From NCBI GenBank assembly GCA_017412705.1, contig JAFPWS010000065.1, positions 1-51,203 of the forward strand: a DNA stretch of 51,203 nucleotides. The letters run 5' to 3'. The stretch comes from Prevotella sp. (GTDB taxonomy: Bacteria; Bacteroidota; Bacteroidia; Bacteroidales; Bacteroidaceae). The translations under genes were made by a program, and so were the position numbers. Of this stretch, positions 1 through 8,053 are shown piece by piece (the stretch's first letter is position 1; every line of letters starts with the position of its first letter). The notes under the pieces are model-generated. The model was not told the DNA's origin, made no database searches, and saw nothing but the letters and a program-made list of their open reading frames with translations.

Positions 1-141
1 CTCTGCCATGTGCTTGCACAGGCCGCGCAGCGAGATGGTCTCCTTCTCTACTGCCTTCGGGTAGTACTTGCCGTAGGCGGGTGAGTTCGCGTTGTCGTTC
101 TTTCTGATGTTGATCAGAAACTGTGGGGTTTGTACTGCCAT
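1..141 (-). CDS. HU-like DNA-binding protein, partial (5' end only)
   Basis: The reverse strand reads 47 open codons from an ATG at 141 to the window edge, so the 3' part is missing. The peptide begins MAVQTPQFLINIRKND and continues with a YGKYYPKAV stretch and an SLRGLCKHMAE helix. This matches my recollection of the long HU-like (IHF-like) DNA-binding proteins of Bacteroidales, which often lie beside DUF3987/primase-like loci. Such proteins bend or coat DNA. A promoter lies about 135 bp upstream (275-306). The gene points away from the restriction and primase genes to its right. The family call rests on a short N-terminus and the locus context, so it is moderate. Confidence 0.6.
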   Translation of the reverse strand, partial: MAVQTPQFLINIRKNDNANSPAYGKYYPKAVEKETISLRGLCKHMAE

Positions 142-274
142 AATGTGTTTTCCTTTCTTTTCTTTAAGCGGTGAATTACTAATGTTAATTTATTTGATTG
201 ATTTAAAGGCGCCTTGTCTCCGTCCGCTTCAAGCCCTCGTGGCCTTTGAGAACCATTCACTTTCGTTGACGATA

Positions 275-306
275 CAAAGGTACGAAATTAATCTGATATA
301 TCCAAA
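275..306 (-). promoter_or_regulatory. Bacteroidetes-type promoter of the HU-like gene
   Basis: On the reverse strand a TACCTTTG -7 box (275-282) lies 20 bp from a TTTG -33 element (303-306), the spacing expected for the Bacteroidetes primary sigma factor. Transcription would start near 268 and leave a leader of about 127 nt before the ATG at 141. Confidence 0.6.
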
Positions 307-368
307 TATTTCCGCAACTTTTTTCAGAAAACTTTTCATTTGTCTTGCGTAGGCAGGCAGGGTCTGCT

Positions 369-427
369 CAGTCGTAATACGAAGCCCCTTCAGTCGTAAT
401 ACGAAGCCCCTTCAGTCGTAATACGAA
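369..427 (+). repeat. 22-bp-period tandem repeat, 2.7 copies
   Basis: Two identical 22-bp units (369-390 and 391-412) are followed by a 15-bp partial third (413-427). Each unit contains the near-palindrome TCGTAATACGA followed by AGCCCC. There are no spacers between units. The array lies between the HU promoter and the 8-bp repeat at 495. Its function is unknown. Confidence 0.9.
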
Positions 428-494
428 CACAGAGGCAGTAGACCGGCATCTGCGTTTGCAAGGCAGAATCCATGCCGTTTGGTGCGACTAAGCC

Positions 495-693
495 GGAAAG
501 TAGGAAAGTAGGAAAGTAGGAAAGTGGACATTAAGCCCTTTTTTCAGAGTGCGGAAGAGAGACATTATAAGTAGAAGTTATTATTATTTATAATTCTATT
601 ATTATTCTATTATTATTTAAATTACTATCCTATAATATCCCACTCAAAACACCTTCTTGTCCACTTTCCTACTTTCCTACTTTCCTACTTTTC
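495..693. repeat. 34-bp perfect inverted repeat of 8-bp units around an AT-rich core
   Basis: The left arm (497-530) consists of tandem GGAAAGTA units ending in GGAAAGTGGACA. The right arm (658-691) is its exact reverse complement over 34 bp. The 127 bp between them includes a very AT-rich tract (about 561-640) made of TTATTATT-like runs. On its own strand the right arm continues into GACAAGAAGGTGTTT, a tail it shares with the copy inside the gene at 5956-7146. The layout resembles repeat-flanked unwinding regions of replication origins, or the end of an element. No coding sequence is seen from 142 to 779. Confidence 0.85.
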
Positions 694-703
694 CCCATTT
701 TAT

Positions 704-734
704 TTTGTAGATTGGATAATTATTTGTAACTTTG
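704..734 (+). promoter_or_regulatory. Promoter of the restriction-modification operon
   Basis: A TTTG element (704-707) and a TAACTTTG box (727-734) are separated by 19 bp. Transcription would start near 741, about 40 bp before the ATG at 780. The right arm of the inverted repeat ends just upstream of it (691), so a protein binding the repeat could affect this promoter. Confidence 0.65.
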
Positions 735-779
735 CGGTGTATTCAGTAATCGTAGCCAAAGCTACCTAATGATTAATAT

Positions 780-3700
780 ATGCTACTACAGAAGAACATC
801 GTCAAGAAGTACCTGAACCTGCTCAGCGAAGAGCAGACGCTGAAGCCCTGGCAGCAATACCAGAGTTACTTTCTAAACGAAGACATACAAGCCAACATTC
901 ACAAAATCAAGGAAGAGCAGTTTCAGGAAGGTTTTCTGCGCGAGCTGTTCGTCAAGGTGCTGGGCTACACCATCAATCCCTCGCCCAACTATAATCTGAC
1001 TACTGAGCTGAAGAACGACGTGGGTTCGAAGAAGGCCGACGGTGCCATTATGATTGACGATAAGGTGATAGGCGTGATAGAGTTGAAAGACCACAAGACG
1101 CCCGACCTTGCCAGCATCGAGAATCAGGCCTTTGGATATAAGAGCAAGCACAAAGACACTCGTCTGGTTATTATCTCCAACTTTGAGAAGTTGCGCCTGT
1201 ATATTGACAATGCCGTGGAATATCGCGAGTGGGACATCTTCCACATGACGCTTGACGAATTCCGCGAGATGTACCTCTGTCTGGCCTGGCAGCAGGTGGA
1301 GCGGGGCATAGCCTTGCATGTCAAACAAGAGTCGGTGTCGAACGAGGACCAGATTACAAAGGCCCTCTACAAAGACTATTCACAGTTCAAGCGTGTACTC
1401 TTTGCCGATATACTGGAGCAAAATCCAACACCAGAAGGTAAGGACGAGAAGGAATGGCAACTGCTGCTCTTCAAGAAGACGCAGAAGCTGTTAGACCGTT
1501 TACTCTTCATATTCTTTGCTGAAGATGGCGGATTGCTGCCTCCAAACTTGATAGTGAAGGTTATTGACCAATGGGTAAAACTGAAAGATGAGTTTGATGA
1601 ATATAAGCCTTTCTACGACCTCCTAAAGAAGCATTTCAACTACCTGAATACTGGTCATAATGACATCTTTGCCTATAACGGTGGATTGTTTAAGCCTGAT
1701 GAGGCTCTTGACAGTATTAAGATAAGTGACGACCTGCTGATAGAATATACACGCAAACTCTCTACTTACGACTTCGAGAGCGATGTTGATGTTAATATCT
1801 TGGGCCATATCTTCGAAAACTCACTATCAGAAATCGAGGAGGTTACGCAGCAGATTAACAATGGCGAGGCTCCGCAGACCTCTAAGCGCAAGCAAGACGG
1901 CGTGTTCTATACGCCACAGTATATCACGAAATACATTGTGGAGAATACCGTGGGGCGCCTGTGTGACGAGAAGAAAAAAGCGTTGAACATCGTAGAAGAC
2001 GACTACCTCAGCGACCAGCGCCGCCAGCTGAAGACCAAGCAGCGACTGCTCGATCAGCTCAATCAGTATCGCCAGTGGCTCTTAGCCATCACCATTCTCG
2101 ATCCCGCCTGTGGCAGTGGCGCTTTCCTGAATGCCGCCTTGCAATTCCTGATGGTTGAGCACAAGCAGATAGACGAGCTGGAGAAGAAGGTGTTGGGCTA
2201 CAGCCTTGAGTTTCAGGATGTGGAGAACTATATTCTGGAAAACAATCTCTTTGGTGTCGACATCAACGAAGAAAGCGTAGAGATAGCCCAGCTGGCCCTC
2301 TGGCTGCGCACCGCCAAGCCCCACCGCAAGCTGAACACGCTGAGCGAGAACATCAAGTGCGGCAACTCCCTTATCAGCGACCCCGCCATAGCCGGCGAAA
2401 AGGCCTTTGACTGGCAGAAGGAGTTCCCCAGGGTTTTTGAGAATGGAGGCTTCGATGTGGTGATTGGGAATCCGCCGTATGTGAGTGCAGCAACACAGAT
2501 GGCAAGTGAATCTATGGCTATTCAGCGCAAGGGCATAATTGATTCTGGAAAGTATATTTCTCTCCATCAAAAGTGGGACCTATATATTCCGTTTATTGAG
2601 TTAGGCATTCGATATTTGTGCAAAGATGGCGGTGTCTGCTCTATGATTGTTCCTTATCCATTGACAAATCAATTATATGGACTTAAATTAAGGGATATGC
2701 TTATTAGTGATTATAATTTGTATGAGCTCTCTGATTTAAGAGGAACAAAAGTTTTTGAGGATGCTACTGTTACAAGCACGATTTTCTTTGTGGAGAAAAG
2801 GACAGAGAAAACAGAAATAGCCATTTCGTCAATAATGGATGCTTCATTGAAAAAGAGATATGCTAAGACGACAGATACACTAATACAGGACACAAGAACC
2901 AATGTATGGAACTTGGATGAGGTCAGTAAACAGGCAAACAGACATTCTCAGATGAATGTTCTTGGGGACTTCTGCTACATTAGTAAAGGTATGGTTCTAA
3001 ATGCCGATGAAAAGACAGCTAAAGGAGCATTTAAGAAGGAAGACCTTGTTAGTCTTACAAAGGATGACATTCATTGCAGAGAATACGTAGAGGCAAAGGA
3101 TATTGAAAGGTATGCGGTAAACAGAATTCGTTATTTGGAATACGAAACGGAGCGCAGTCCTTATCAACTAAGTAGACCTACGTTTAGAGAACTATATACT
3201 TGCCCTAAAATATTAACAAATAAAATTGGAGCATTAAAAGTTGTTCTTGATACTAATAATTTGCTTTGTGACCAAACTAATCGAATTTGCGTATTGTGGA
3301 AGGATTTGAAGGGTGTAGATAATGCAAGCATTAATAATAGCGTGAAGAAATTCTCACAAGCTTCACGAGCACAATTGGAGGAATTATCATCGTCAATAGA
3401 GATACGTTTCTTGCTTGTGTTACTTAATTCGAAATATGCCAACTATTTACTTGATTCTATAAGAGGTAGCGGCAACATCGATGTCAATCCTGAATATATC
3501 AGAAATATCCCTATACCTCTAATACCATTGGAATCCCAGCAGCCCTTCGTTGTCCTTGCCGACACGATGGTCTCTCTTCATCAGAAGCTTCAAGACAAAC
3601 GCACCCGTTTCCTGCATCGCCTGACTGATAACCTGGAGGGCGTGAAGATAACGACAGCCCTGCAACAGTTCGACCAGTTGGACTTCCGTGGGCTGATAGC

Positions 3701-3893
3701 AGAGCTGAAGAAACAGAAGATACGCATACCCGTTAAGGAACAGGACGAATGGGAAGACTTCTTCAACGAACGTGTGGCAGAATGCCATAAACTCTCGGCG
3801 CAAATCAAAGCTACAGACGAAGAAATAGACCAACGTGTGTTCGACCTCTACGGACTGACGGAAGAAGAGCGCAAAATAGTGATGGAGGAATAA
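780..3893 (+). CDS. Type IIG-like restriction endonuclease / adenine methyltransferase
   Basis: This 1037-residue protein combines DNA cleavage and N6-adenine methylation in one chain, as in the Eco57I/type IIG group. The N-terminus has a PD-(D/E)XK nuclease pattern: D87 in KADG, then E101-L-K103. Methyltransferase motif I, DPACGSGAF, starts at residue 441, and the adenine-type motif IV NPPY is at 564-567. The last 450 residues contain a TaqI-like target-recognition region (IRGSGNIDVNPEYIRNIPIP) and a C-terminal helical segment. All key residues are present, so it looks intact. The stretch from about 2550 to 3540, mostly the target-recognition part, is much richer in A+T than the flanking codons, suggesting exchange of specificity. 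It leads a four-gene operon, with an 18-bp gap to the RhuM gene. The sequence recognised cannot be read from the gene. Confidence 0.9.
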   Translation: MLLQKNIVKKYLNLLSEEQTLKPWQQYQSYFLNEDIQANIHKIKEEQFQEGFLRELFVKVLGYTINPSPNYNLTTELKNDVGSKKADGAIMIDDKVIGVIELKDHKTPDLASIENQAFGYKSKHKDTRLVIISNFEKLRLYIDNAVEYREWDIFHMTLDEFREMYLCLAWQQVERGIALHVKQESVSNEDQITKALYKDYSQFKRVLFADILEQNPTPEGKDEKEWQLLLFKKTQKLLDRLLFIFFAEDGGLLPPNLIVKVIDQWVKLKDEFDEYKPFYDLLKKHFNYLNTGHNDIFAYNGGLFKPDEALDSIKISDDLLIEYTRKLSTYDFESDVDVNILGHIFENSLSEIEEVTQQINNGEAPQTSKRKQDGVFYTPQYITKYIVENTVGRLCDEKKKALNIVEDDYLSDQRRQLKTKQRLLDQLNQYRQWLLAITILDPACGSGAFLNAALQFLMVEHKQIDELEKKVLGYSLEFQDVENYILENNLFGVDINEESVEIAQLALWLRTAKPHRKLNTLSENIKCGNSLISDPAIAGEKAFDWQKEFPRVFENGGFDVVIGNPPYVSAATQMASESMAIQRKGIIDSGKYISLHQKWDLYIPFIELGIRYLCKDGGVCSMIVPYPLTNQLYGLKLRDMLISDYNLYELSDLRGTKVFEDATVTSTIFFVEKRTEKTEIAISSIMDASLKKRYAKTTDTLIQDTRTNVWNLDEVSKQANRHSQMNVLGDFCYISKGMVLNADEKTAKGAFKKEDLVSLTKDDIHCREYVEAKDIERYAVNRIRYLEYETERSPYQLSRPTFRELYTCPKILTNKIGALKVVLDTNNLLCDQTNRICVLWKDLKGVDNASINNSVKKFSQASRAQLEELSSSIEIRFLLVLLNSKYANYLLDSIRGSGNIDVNPEYIRNIPIPLIPLESQQPFVVLADTMVSLHQKLQDKRTRFLHRLTDNLEGVKITTALQQFDQLDFRGLIAELKKQKIRIPVKEQDEWEDFFNERVAECHKLSAQIKATDEEIDQRVFDLYGLTEEERKIVMEE

Positions 3894-3910
3894 AAACAAT
3901 AACAGCGATT

Positions 3911-4927
3911 ATGGACGAACAACAGAATATTATCATTTATCGGACAGCAGACGGCAAGGCATCGGTGGCCTTGTATGCCAAAGACGGGAAGATCTGGCTG
4001 AACCAGCAACAGATGGCAGAACTTTTTGCCACCTCGAAGCCAAACATCAGTATGCACATAGCTAACATCCTGAAAGAAAAGGAGTTATATAAAGATTCAG
4101 TTGTTAAGGAATTCTTAACTACTGCCGCCGATGGCAAAAACTACAACGTGGTTTTTTACTCTCTGGAGATGATTATTGCCGTGGGATATCGTGTCAGGGG
4201 TGTCCGAGGCACACAGTTCAGGCAATGGGCTACTGAACATCTGACAGAGTATCTTGTAAAGGGCTTTACGATGGATGACGAAAGGCTGAAGAATCCTGAC
4301 GGGCGACCAGACTACTTTGATGAGTTGTTGGCCCGTATCCGTGATATCCGCGCATCAGAGAAGCGGTTCTACCAGAAAGTACGTGACCTGTTTGCCCTGA
4401 GCAGTGATTACGACAAGACGGACAAGTCTACGCAGATGTTCTTTGCCGAGACGCAGAACAAACTGCTCTATGCCGTTACCCATCAGACAGCAGCCGAACT
4501 GATTGTTGCCCGTGCGGATGCCAATAAGCCCAACATGGGACTGACCACCTGGAAAGGTAGCATCATTCGCAAGGGCGACGTCATCATAGCCAAGAACTAT
4601 CTCCAAAGCGATGAAATAGATTCGCTGAACCGTCTTGTAGACATCTTCATTACAAGTGCTGAAGAACGCGTGAAGGGACGCAGAGACCTGACGCTCGACT
4701 ATTGGCGTAAGAACGTAGACAGCCTGCTCACTTTCCAAGAGAAGGACATCCTGCAAGGCAAAGGCTCCATTTCCAATGCGGAAGCAGAGGAAATCGTTCG
4801 CAGCGTTTATGACACCTTCAACACCAAACGTAAACAACTTGATGCCCAGATGGCCGATGCCGAGGACATCAAGATGCTCGAAGACTTGGAGAAGAGTATT
4901 ATAGAGAAACAGAAAGGGAAGGGATAA
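3911..4927 (+). CDS. RhuM family protein
   Basis: This 338-residue protein fits the RhuM family throughout. It has an N-terminal segment with a winged-helix look (WLNQQQMAELFATSKPNISMHI, residues about 31-52), a middle FYSLEMIIAVGYRVRG block typical of the family, and a helical C-terminus rich in charged residues. RhuM was named in a Salmonella pathogenicity island, but its biochemical role is not established. In Bacteroidales it often lies next to restriction-modification genes, as here, where it sits 17 bp after the restriction enzyme and 13 bp before an unknown gene. A regulatory or anti-phage accessory role is inference. No signal peptide or membrane segment is visible. Confidence 0.85.
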   Translation: MDEQQNIIIYRTADGKASVALYAKDGKIWLNQQQMAELFATSKPNISMHIANILKEKELYKDSVVKEFLTTAADGKNYNVVFYSLEMIIAVGYRVRGVRGTQFRQWATEHLTEYLVKGFTMDDERLKNPDGRPDYFDELLARIRDIRASEKRFYQKVRDLFALSSDYDKTDKSTQMFFAETQNKLLYAVTHQTAAELIVARADANKPNMGLTTWKGSIIRKGDVIIAKNYLQSDEIDSLNRLVDIFITSAEERVKGRRDLTLDYWRKNVDSLLTFQEKDILQGKGSISNAEAEEIVRSVYDTFNTKRKQLDAQMADAEDIKMLEDLEKSIIEKQKGKG

Positions 4928-4940
4928 AACGATAAAGCCT

Positions 4941-6011
4941 ATGGATAATCTATACGCCATCTATACTTATAAATTCGTCGAAAATAAAGATCAAGGTGAT
5001 TTGTTTCAGGGCGAACAGACTAAGGAGGCCGACATGGATTCGGCTCAGAATGCGTTCTATAGCCTCTTTAAGCCTATTAACAACCTTTTCCACGTGCAGA
5101 AGGACGAGGGCGATACGGCAAAGAAATATACCTGCGAAATATTCGGCAACGACAGCAGAATAGTAGCTCTGAGGCTCTTCAACATGAAAGAAGAACACTA
5201 TTGGGAGATAGTATCCAGCCCACACGACCCGATGGGTTTTGTGGAAAGGAAGAGCCAGCCGTCAACGCCCTGTACCTTCGTCATCATTGACTGCCGCCCC
5301 GGTAAGAACATTCTGGCAGTAAAAGTAGAGACAGAAGCTTGGCGCAACACCGACACTGTCCGCGACTTGATGGAGGAGAGCATTAACCGGCATTTGGAAA
5401 GCCTGTCGTGCGGATTTAGGGTAAAGCTCTATACGAAGATGGAGAGCCGCAATTTCTATGAGTACTCGAAGAAGCGCATCAAAAAGGAAGGACGATGGGT
5501 AAAAAAGATGATCATACACTTTAAGACTGGCAAACTGGATCCAGAAGTAGAAGCAGTGATTAACAGTTCTGATTACCTGAGGCGGCTATTTATCCTCATC
5601 AACAAGTATGCCTTGTCTGGAGCCATGACACTCGACCAACCGATAGGCCCTAAACTGATTGACAAACGCCGTCACGACATAGAGAACATCATAGCCCTCA
5701 TCATGAGTGACCCCCAGGGCTATGGTCTGGATTTGACCTTCGATGACAATGTTACCCTACATTGTGGGAAAGACACAAGAGCCGAGCTCCCGATGGAGCC
5801 TGAGGGAGCACTGGAACTTTTCCACATCAGAAGAAAGGCAGAAAGGGCTACCCAACTTGAAATTGCTTTTGACGACCATCCAAAACCTGTCGAAAACAGA
5901 TACCACCTCGAAGTCTGGCTCGACAGTGTTGCGGAAAAAACAGAAAAGATGAAAGATGCAGAGACTATTAAAACCAAACGAAGTCGCTCAAATAGACGAA
6001 AGGCTTCATGA
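4941..6011 (+). CDS. Unknown protein, third gene of the restriction operon
   Basis: I do not recognise this 356-residue protein. It is soluble in appearance, with mixed alpha/beta character in the first 200 residues and a helical segment about residues 205-260 (YLRRLFILINKYALSGAM). The tail is very basic (KTKRSRSNRRKAS), which could bind nucleic acid. It starts 13 bp after the RhuM gene and its last 56 bp overlap the next gene in another frame, so the two products are probably translationally coupled and may act together. It has no recognisable nuclease, ATPase or methylase motif. A defence-related role is suggested only by its neighbours. Confidence 0.7.
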   Translation: MDNLYAIYTYKFVENKDQGDLFQGEQTKEADMDSAQNAFYSLFKPINNLFHVQKDEGDTAKKYTCEIFGNDSRIVALRLFNMKEEHYWEIVSSPHDPMGFVERKSQPSTPCTFVIIDCRPGKNILAVKVETEAWRNTDTVRDLMEESINRHLESLSCGFRVKLYTKMESRNFYEYSKKRIKKEGRWVKKMIIHFKTGKLDPEVEAVINSSDYLRRLFILINKYALSGAMTLDQPIGPKLIDKRRHDIENIIALIMSDPQGYGLDLTFDDNVTLHCGKDTRAELPMEPEGALELFHIRRKAERATQLEIAFDDHPKPVENRYHLEVWLDSVAEKTEKMKDAETIKTKRSRSNRRKAS

Positions 6012-7146
6012 CAACGCCCTGCTTCAGACATGTCGGAAGGTATGGCGCAGAAGAGGTATAGAAGTAACGTCGGTAGTGGCATGTGCAGAGGACATCTTCT
6101 GCGAAGCAGCTTGGCTGACTGATGAGCTCATTGAGGCTGGCAAAGAGACTGAGGCTTCCAACTTGACGTTGGGGCTCTGGAATGATGTGTCAAATGACGT
6201 TGCGAAGTGGGAAAACAAAATACCGCTGACGGATCGTTATCTCATCGTCTCAACCGTATTCCAAATTGTAGCAACAGCATTTTCACTACACTGGGATTCG
6301 CACTATTGTGACGACCTGCGCGATGCCCTTATTGAGACAGAGAACAAATATCGTGACGAGCATCCGCCTAAAGACCTATACGCATTACAGGAACAGCAAC
6401 GGCATCAAGATGCCCTTTTGGAAGTAATCATTCCATGTTCGGTAATACTAAAAAGATGGATAAACGACTATATTGACAATCCCGACCTGTGGCTAACTGA
6501 AGAGATTGATATGGCGCTCAATCCACCGATTAACATCAAAGCCGGAAAGAAGGAAAGTAGGAAAGCAGACAAGAAGGTGTTTGATGCCGATACCTTTAGA
6601 GAAACATTTAACTATCAGCCCGATGGCATGAGTAATAAGGAAAGAGAAATCAGATTAAAAATGGCTTTCAACAAGATGCGTGGCATTCTGATAGACCGCG
6701 AAACCCATTATGACACATTCAAATCTCTTTTCACAGGAAAGCCTCTTGATGTAAAAATCGTATGGATAGGCACAAATGCCCAATTACGGAAACTATTTAA
6801 TCTACTTATTACTAAGAATAAACTTATATCAAAGCCAACAGGCGGTCTGAACCAGATACTTACAGCAAGATTCAAAAAAGTCGACGGCTCTTCATTTACA
6901 ACCAATGAAATAAAAGATGCGGGAAACGATGGTGATATGAGTGTAGTGAACGATGTGGTAGAATACTTAACCCCAATTCCCGTACAAATGGAAGACTTGG
7001 AACAGCAACTAAGTCGTATTGTATTGGAAGAACAAGAGCGCGCAGATTTGAGGGGCGACAAAAATGGTAAACCTCAAAAGCATTTGCCAAAAGGTACTAA
7101 TAGTAGCCCAACCCCCAATCAGCATACACGAAAAAGCAAGAAGTAA
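5956..7146 (+). CDS. Unknown protein, possible RteC-like C-terminal module
   Basis: This is a 396-residue protein of unknown function. Residues 1-190 are helical. A lysine-rich linker (about 196-208, KKESRKADKKVFD) follows, then a region from about 270 with the pattern VWIGTNAQLRKLFNLLI ... FTTNEIKDAG. That pattern recalls the C-terminal module of RteC-type Bacteroidales regulators, but the resemblance is weak. The tail is low-complexity and basic. The linker is encoded by a copy of the 8-bp-unit repeat found outside genes at 495-693 and 11158-11198. The start lies inside the upstream gene (56-bp overlap). A hairpin with a T-run follows at 7239-7276. Confidence 0.65.
   Translation: MQRLLKPNEVAQIDERLHDNALLQTCRKVWRRRGIEVTSVVACAEDIFCEAAWLTDELIEAGKETEASNLTLGLWNDVSNDVAKWENKIPLTDRYLIVSTVFQIVATAFSLHWDSHYCDDLRDALIETENKYRDEHPPKDLYALQEQQRHQDALLEVIIPCSVILKRWINDYIDNPDLWLTEEIDMALNPPINIKAGKKESRKADKKVFDADTFRETFNYQPDGMSNKEREIRLKMAFNKMRGILIDRETHYDTFKSLFTGKPLDVKIVWIGTNAQLRKLFNLLITKNKLISKPTGGLNQILTARFKKVDGSSFTTNEIKDAGNDGDMSVVNDVVEYLTPIPVQMEDLEQQLSRIVLEEQERADLRGDKNGKPQKHLPKGTNSSPTPNQHTRKSKK
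6544..6582 (+). repeat. Copy of the dispersed GTAGGAAA repeat inside a coding sequence
   Basis: The sequence GGAAAGAAGGAAAGTAGGAA followed by AGCAGACAAGAAGGTGTTT matches the right arm of the inverted repeat at 658-693 (read on its own strand), including the tail GACAAGAAGGTGTTT. It is in frame and encodes a lysine-rich linker. The coding copy has fewer and less regular units than the intergenic ones. Confidence 0.75.
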
Positions 7147-7238
7147 GCATCGTACTCTGCGTTTTACTCTGCAAATTTACTAATACTACACATTTTATTC
7201 TTTTTAACCAAGTACGCAGGAAAAGTCTCTTTATAATT

Positions 7239-7276
7239 AGCCCTGGATGAGAAAAGTTCATTGCAGGGTTGTTTTT
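7239..7276 (+). terminator. Probable terminator of the restriction operon
   Basis: AGCCCTG (7239-7245) pairs with CAGGGTT (7264-7270), with a further inner ATGA/TCAT pairing, and GTTTTTA follows. It lies 93 bp after the stop codon of the last operon gene. Confidence 0.5.
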
Positions 7277-7330
7277 ATATTGCTTTCTCTTAATAGACAT
7301 TAACAGCATTTCGCTCCGCGTTTTTCTTTG

Positions 7331-7358
7331 ACTCTGCGTTTTTCAAAAAATGCAGAGT
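7331..7358. repeat. Hairpin with ACTCTGC arms; ACTCTGC motif repeated nearby
   Basis: ACTCTGCGTTTTT (7331-7343) pairs with AAAAATGCAGAGT (7346-7358) apart from one G-T wobble. ACTCTGC also occurs twice at 7154-7172. The hairpin lies 69 bp before the gene at 7427 and could be a regulatory site or an end structure of the primase-like locus. The rest of 7147-7426 shows no gene. Confidence 0.55.
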
Positions 7359-7426
7359 AACCCTTCGCCTTAGGTTTGAACGAACCATCTTCAACCTAAC
7401 GTGGATGGGGGTAGTCATTAATAAAG

Positions 7427-8035
7427 ATGTCTAAGATGACAAGCAAGAAAGCTGCCAACAACGGCAGTAACCGCCAGCAAAAGATGCTGGAGAAGTTAGC
7501 AATCGCCTTGATGAAAGGCATTAGTGTGAATCCCCGTTGTGTGGTTTACGACGATTTCGCAGGTTTCCCCCTGCAGGTAGTGTTCCTCGACCGTCGGTGG
7601 TGGGTGGTAACTCCCGGTGAGCAGCTGCAGCCGCTGAATGAGTATATCAACTGCGAAGGTGTAGGGTACATGTATCTCTGCGAGGCGCGGGGCACGGTGG
7701 GTGCACTGGCACTGGCCAGGATGCTGGGCAAGGCACTGGCGAACCCCGAAGACGCGGTTGACGAGGTGCTGCGCCATAGGGTGGAGAGCCTGAAGCGTCT
7801 GGGTGTAACGCTGGACGTGAAGGACGAAGCGCTGACGTTTGAGCTGCAGGTGTTTTCGAACGAGGGCACTCACGGACGGCAGGGCAATTTCTCGATGTGG
7901 TGCCACGTGGCTGGCAATATCTGCGAACTGATGTTCGACATTGATGCCTTCGAAAGCAAGAAGGATGCCGAGCAGTGGGCTGGCTACTACTTCGACTGTC
8001 TGGAGCAGATGGGGATTGAGTGTAAGATTGTTTAA
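7427..8035 (+). CDS. Unknown protein, first gene of the primase-like operon
   Basis: I do not recognise this 202-residue protein. The first 20 residues are basic and polar (MSKMTSKKAANNGSNRQQK). The rest appears to be a compact alpha/beta domain with a tryptophan-rich strand (LDRRWWVVTPGEQLQPL, residues about 54-70). It has no signal peptide. An in-frame ATG four codons later is an alternative start. It lies 18 bp upstream of a second unknown gene and in the same orientation as the primase-like and DUF3987 genes, so it is probably part of the same replication-like or element module. Confidence 0.7.
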   Translation: MSKMTSKKAANNGSNRQQKMLEKLAIALMKGISVNPRCVVYDDFAGFPLQVVFLDRRWWVVTPGEQLQPLNEYINCEGVGYMYLCEARGTVGALALARMLGKALANPEDAVDEVLRHRVESLKRLGVTLDVKDEALTFELQVFSNEGTHGRQGNFSMWCHVAGNICELMFDIDAFESKKDAEQWAGYYFDCLEQMGIECKIV

Positions 8036-8053
8036 TTTAATAATAAGGTAAAA

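Noticed and set aside
92-352. 86-residue forward open frame near the left edge
   Set aside because: It overlaps the HU-like gene and its promoter on the other strand and has no recognisable features.
369-427. CRISPR-like array
   Set aside because: Units abut directly with no variable spacers, there are under three copies, and no cas gene is nearby. The same applies to the arrays at 28466 and 48847.
3911-4927. RhuM gene as part of a toxin-antitoxin pair
   Set aside because: No small partner gene lies beside it; the neighbours are a 1037-residue enzyme and a 356-residue protein.
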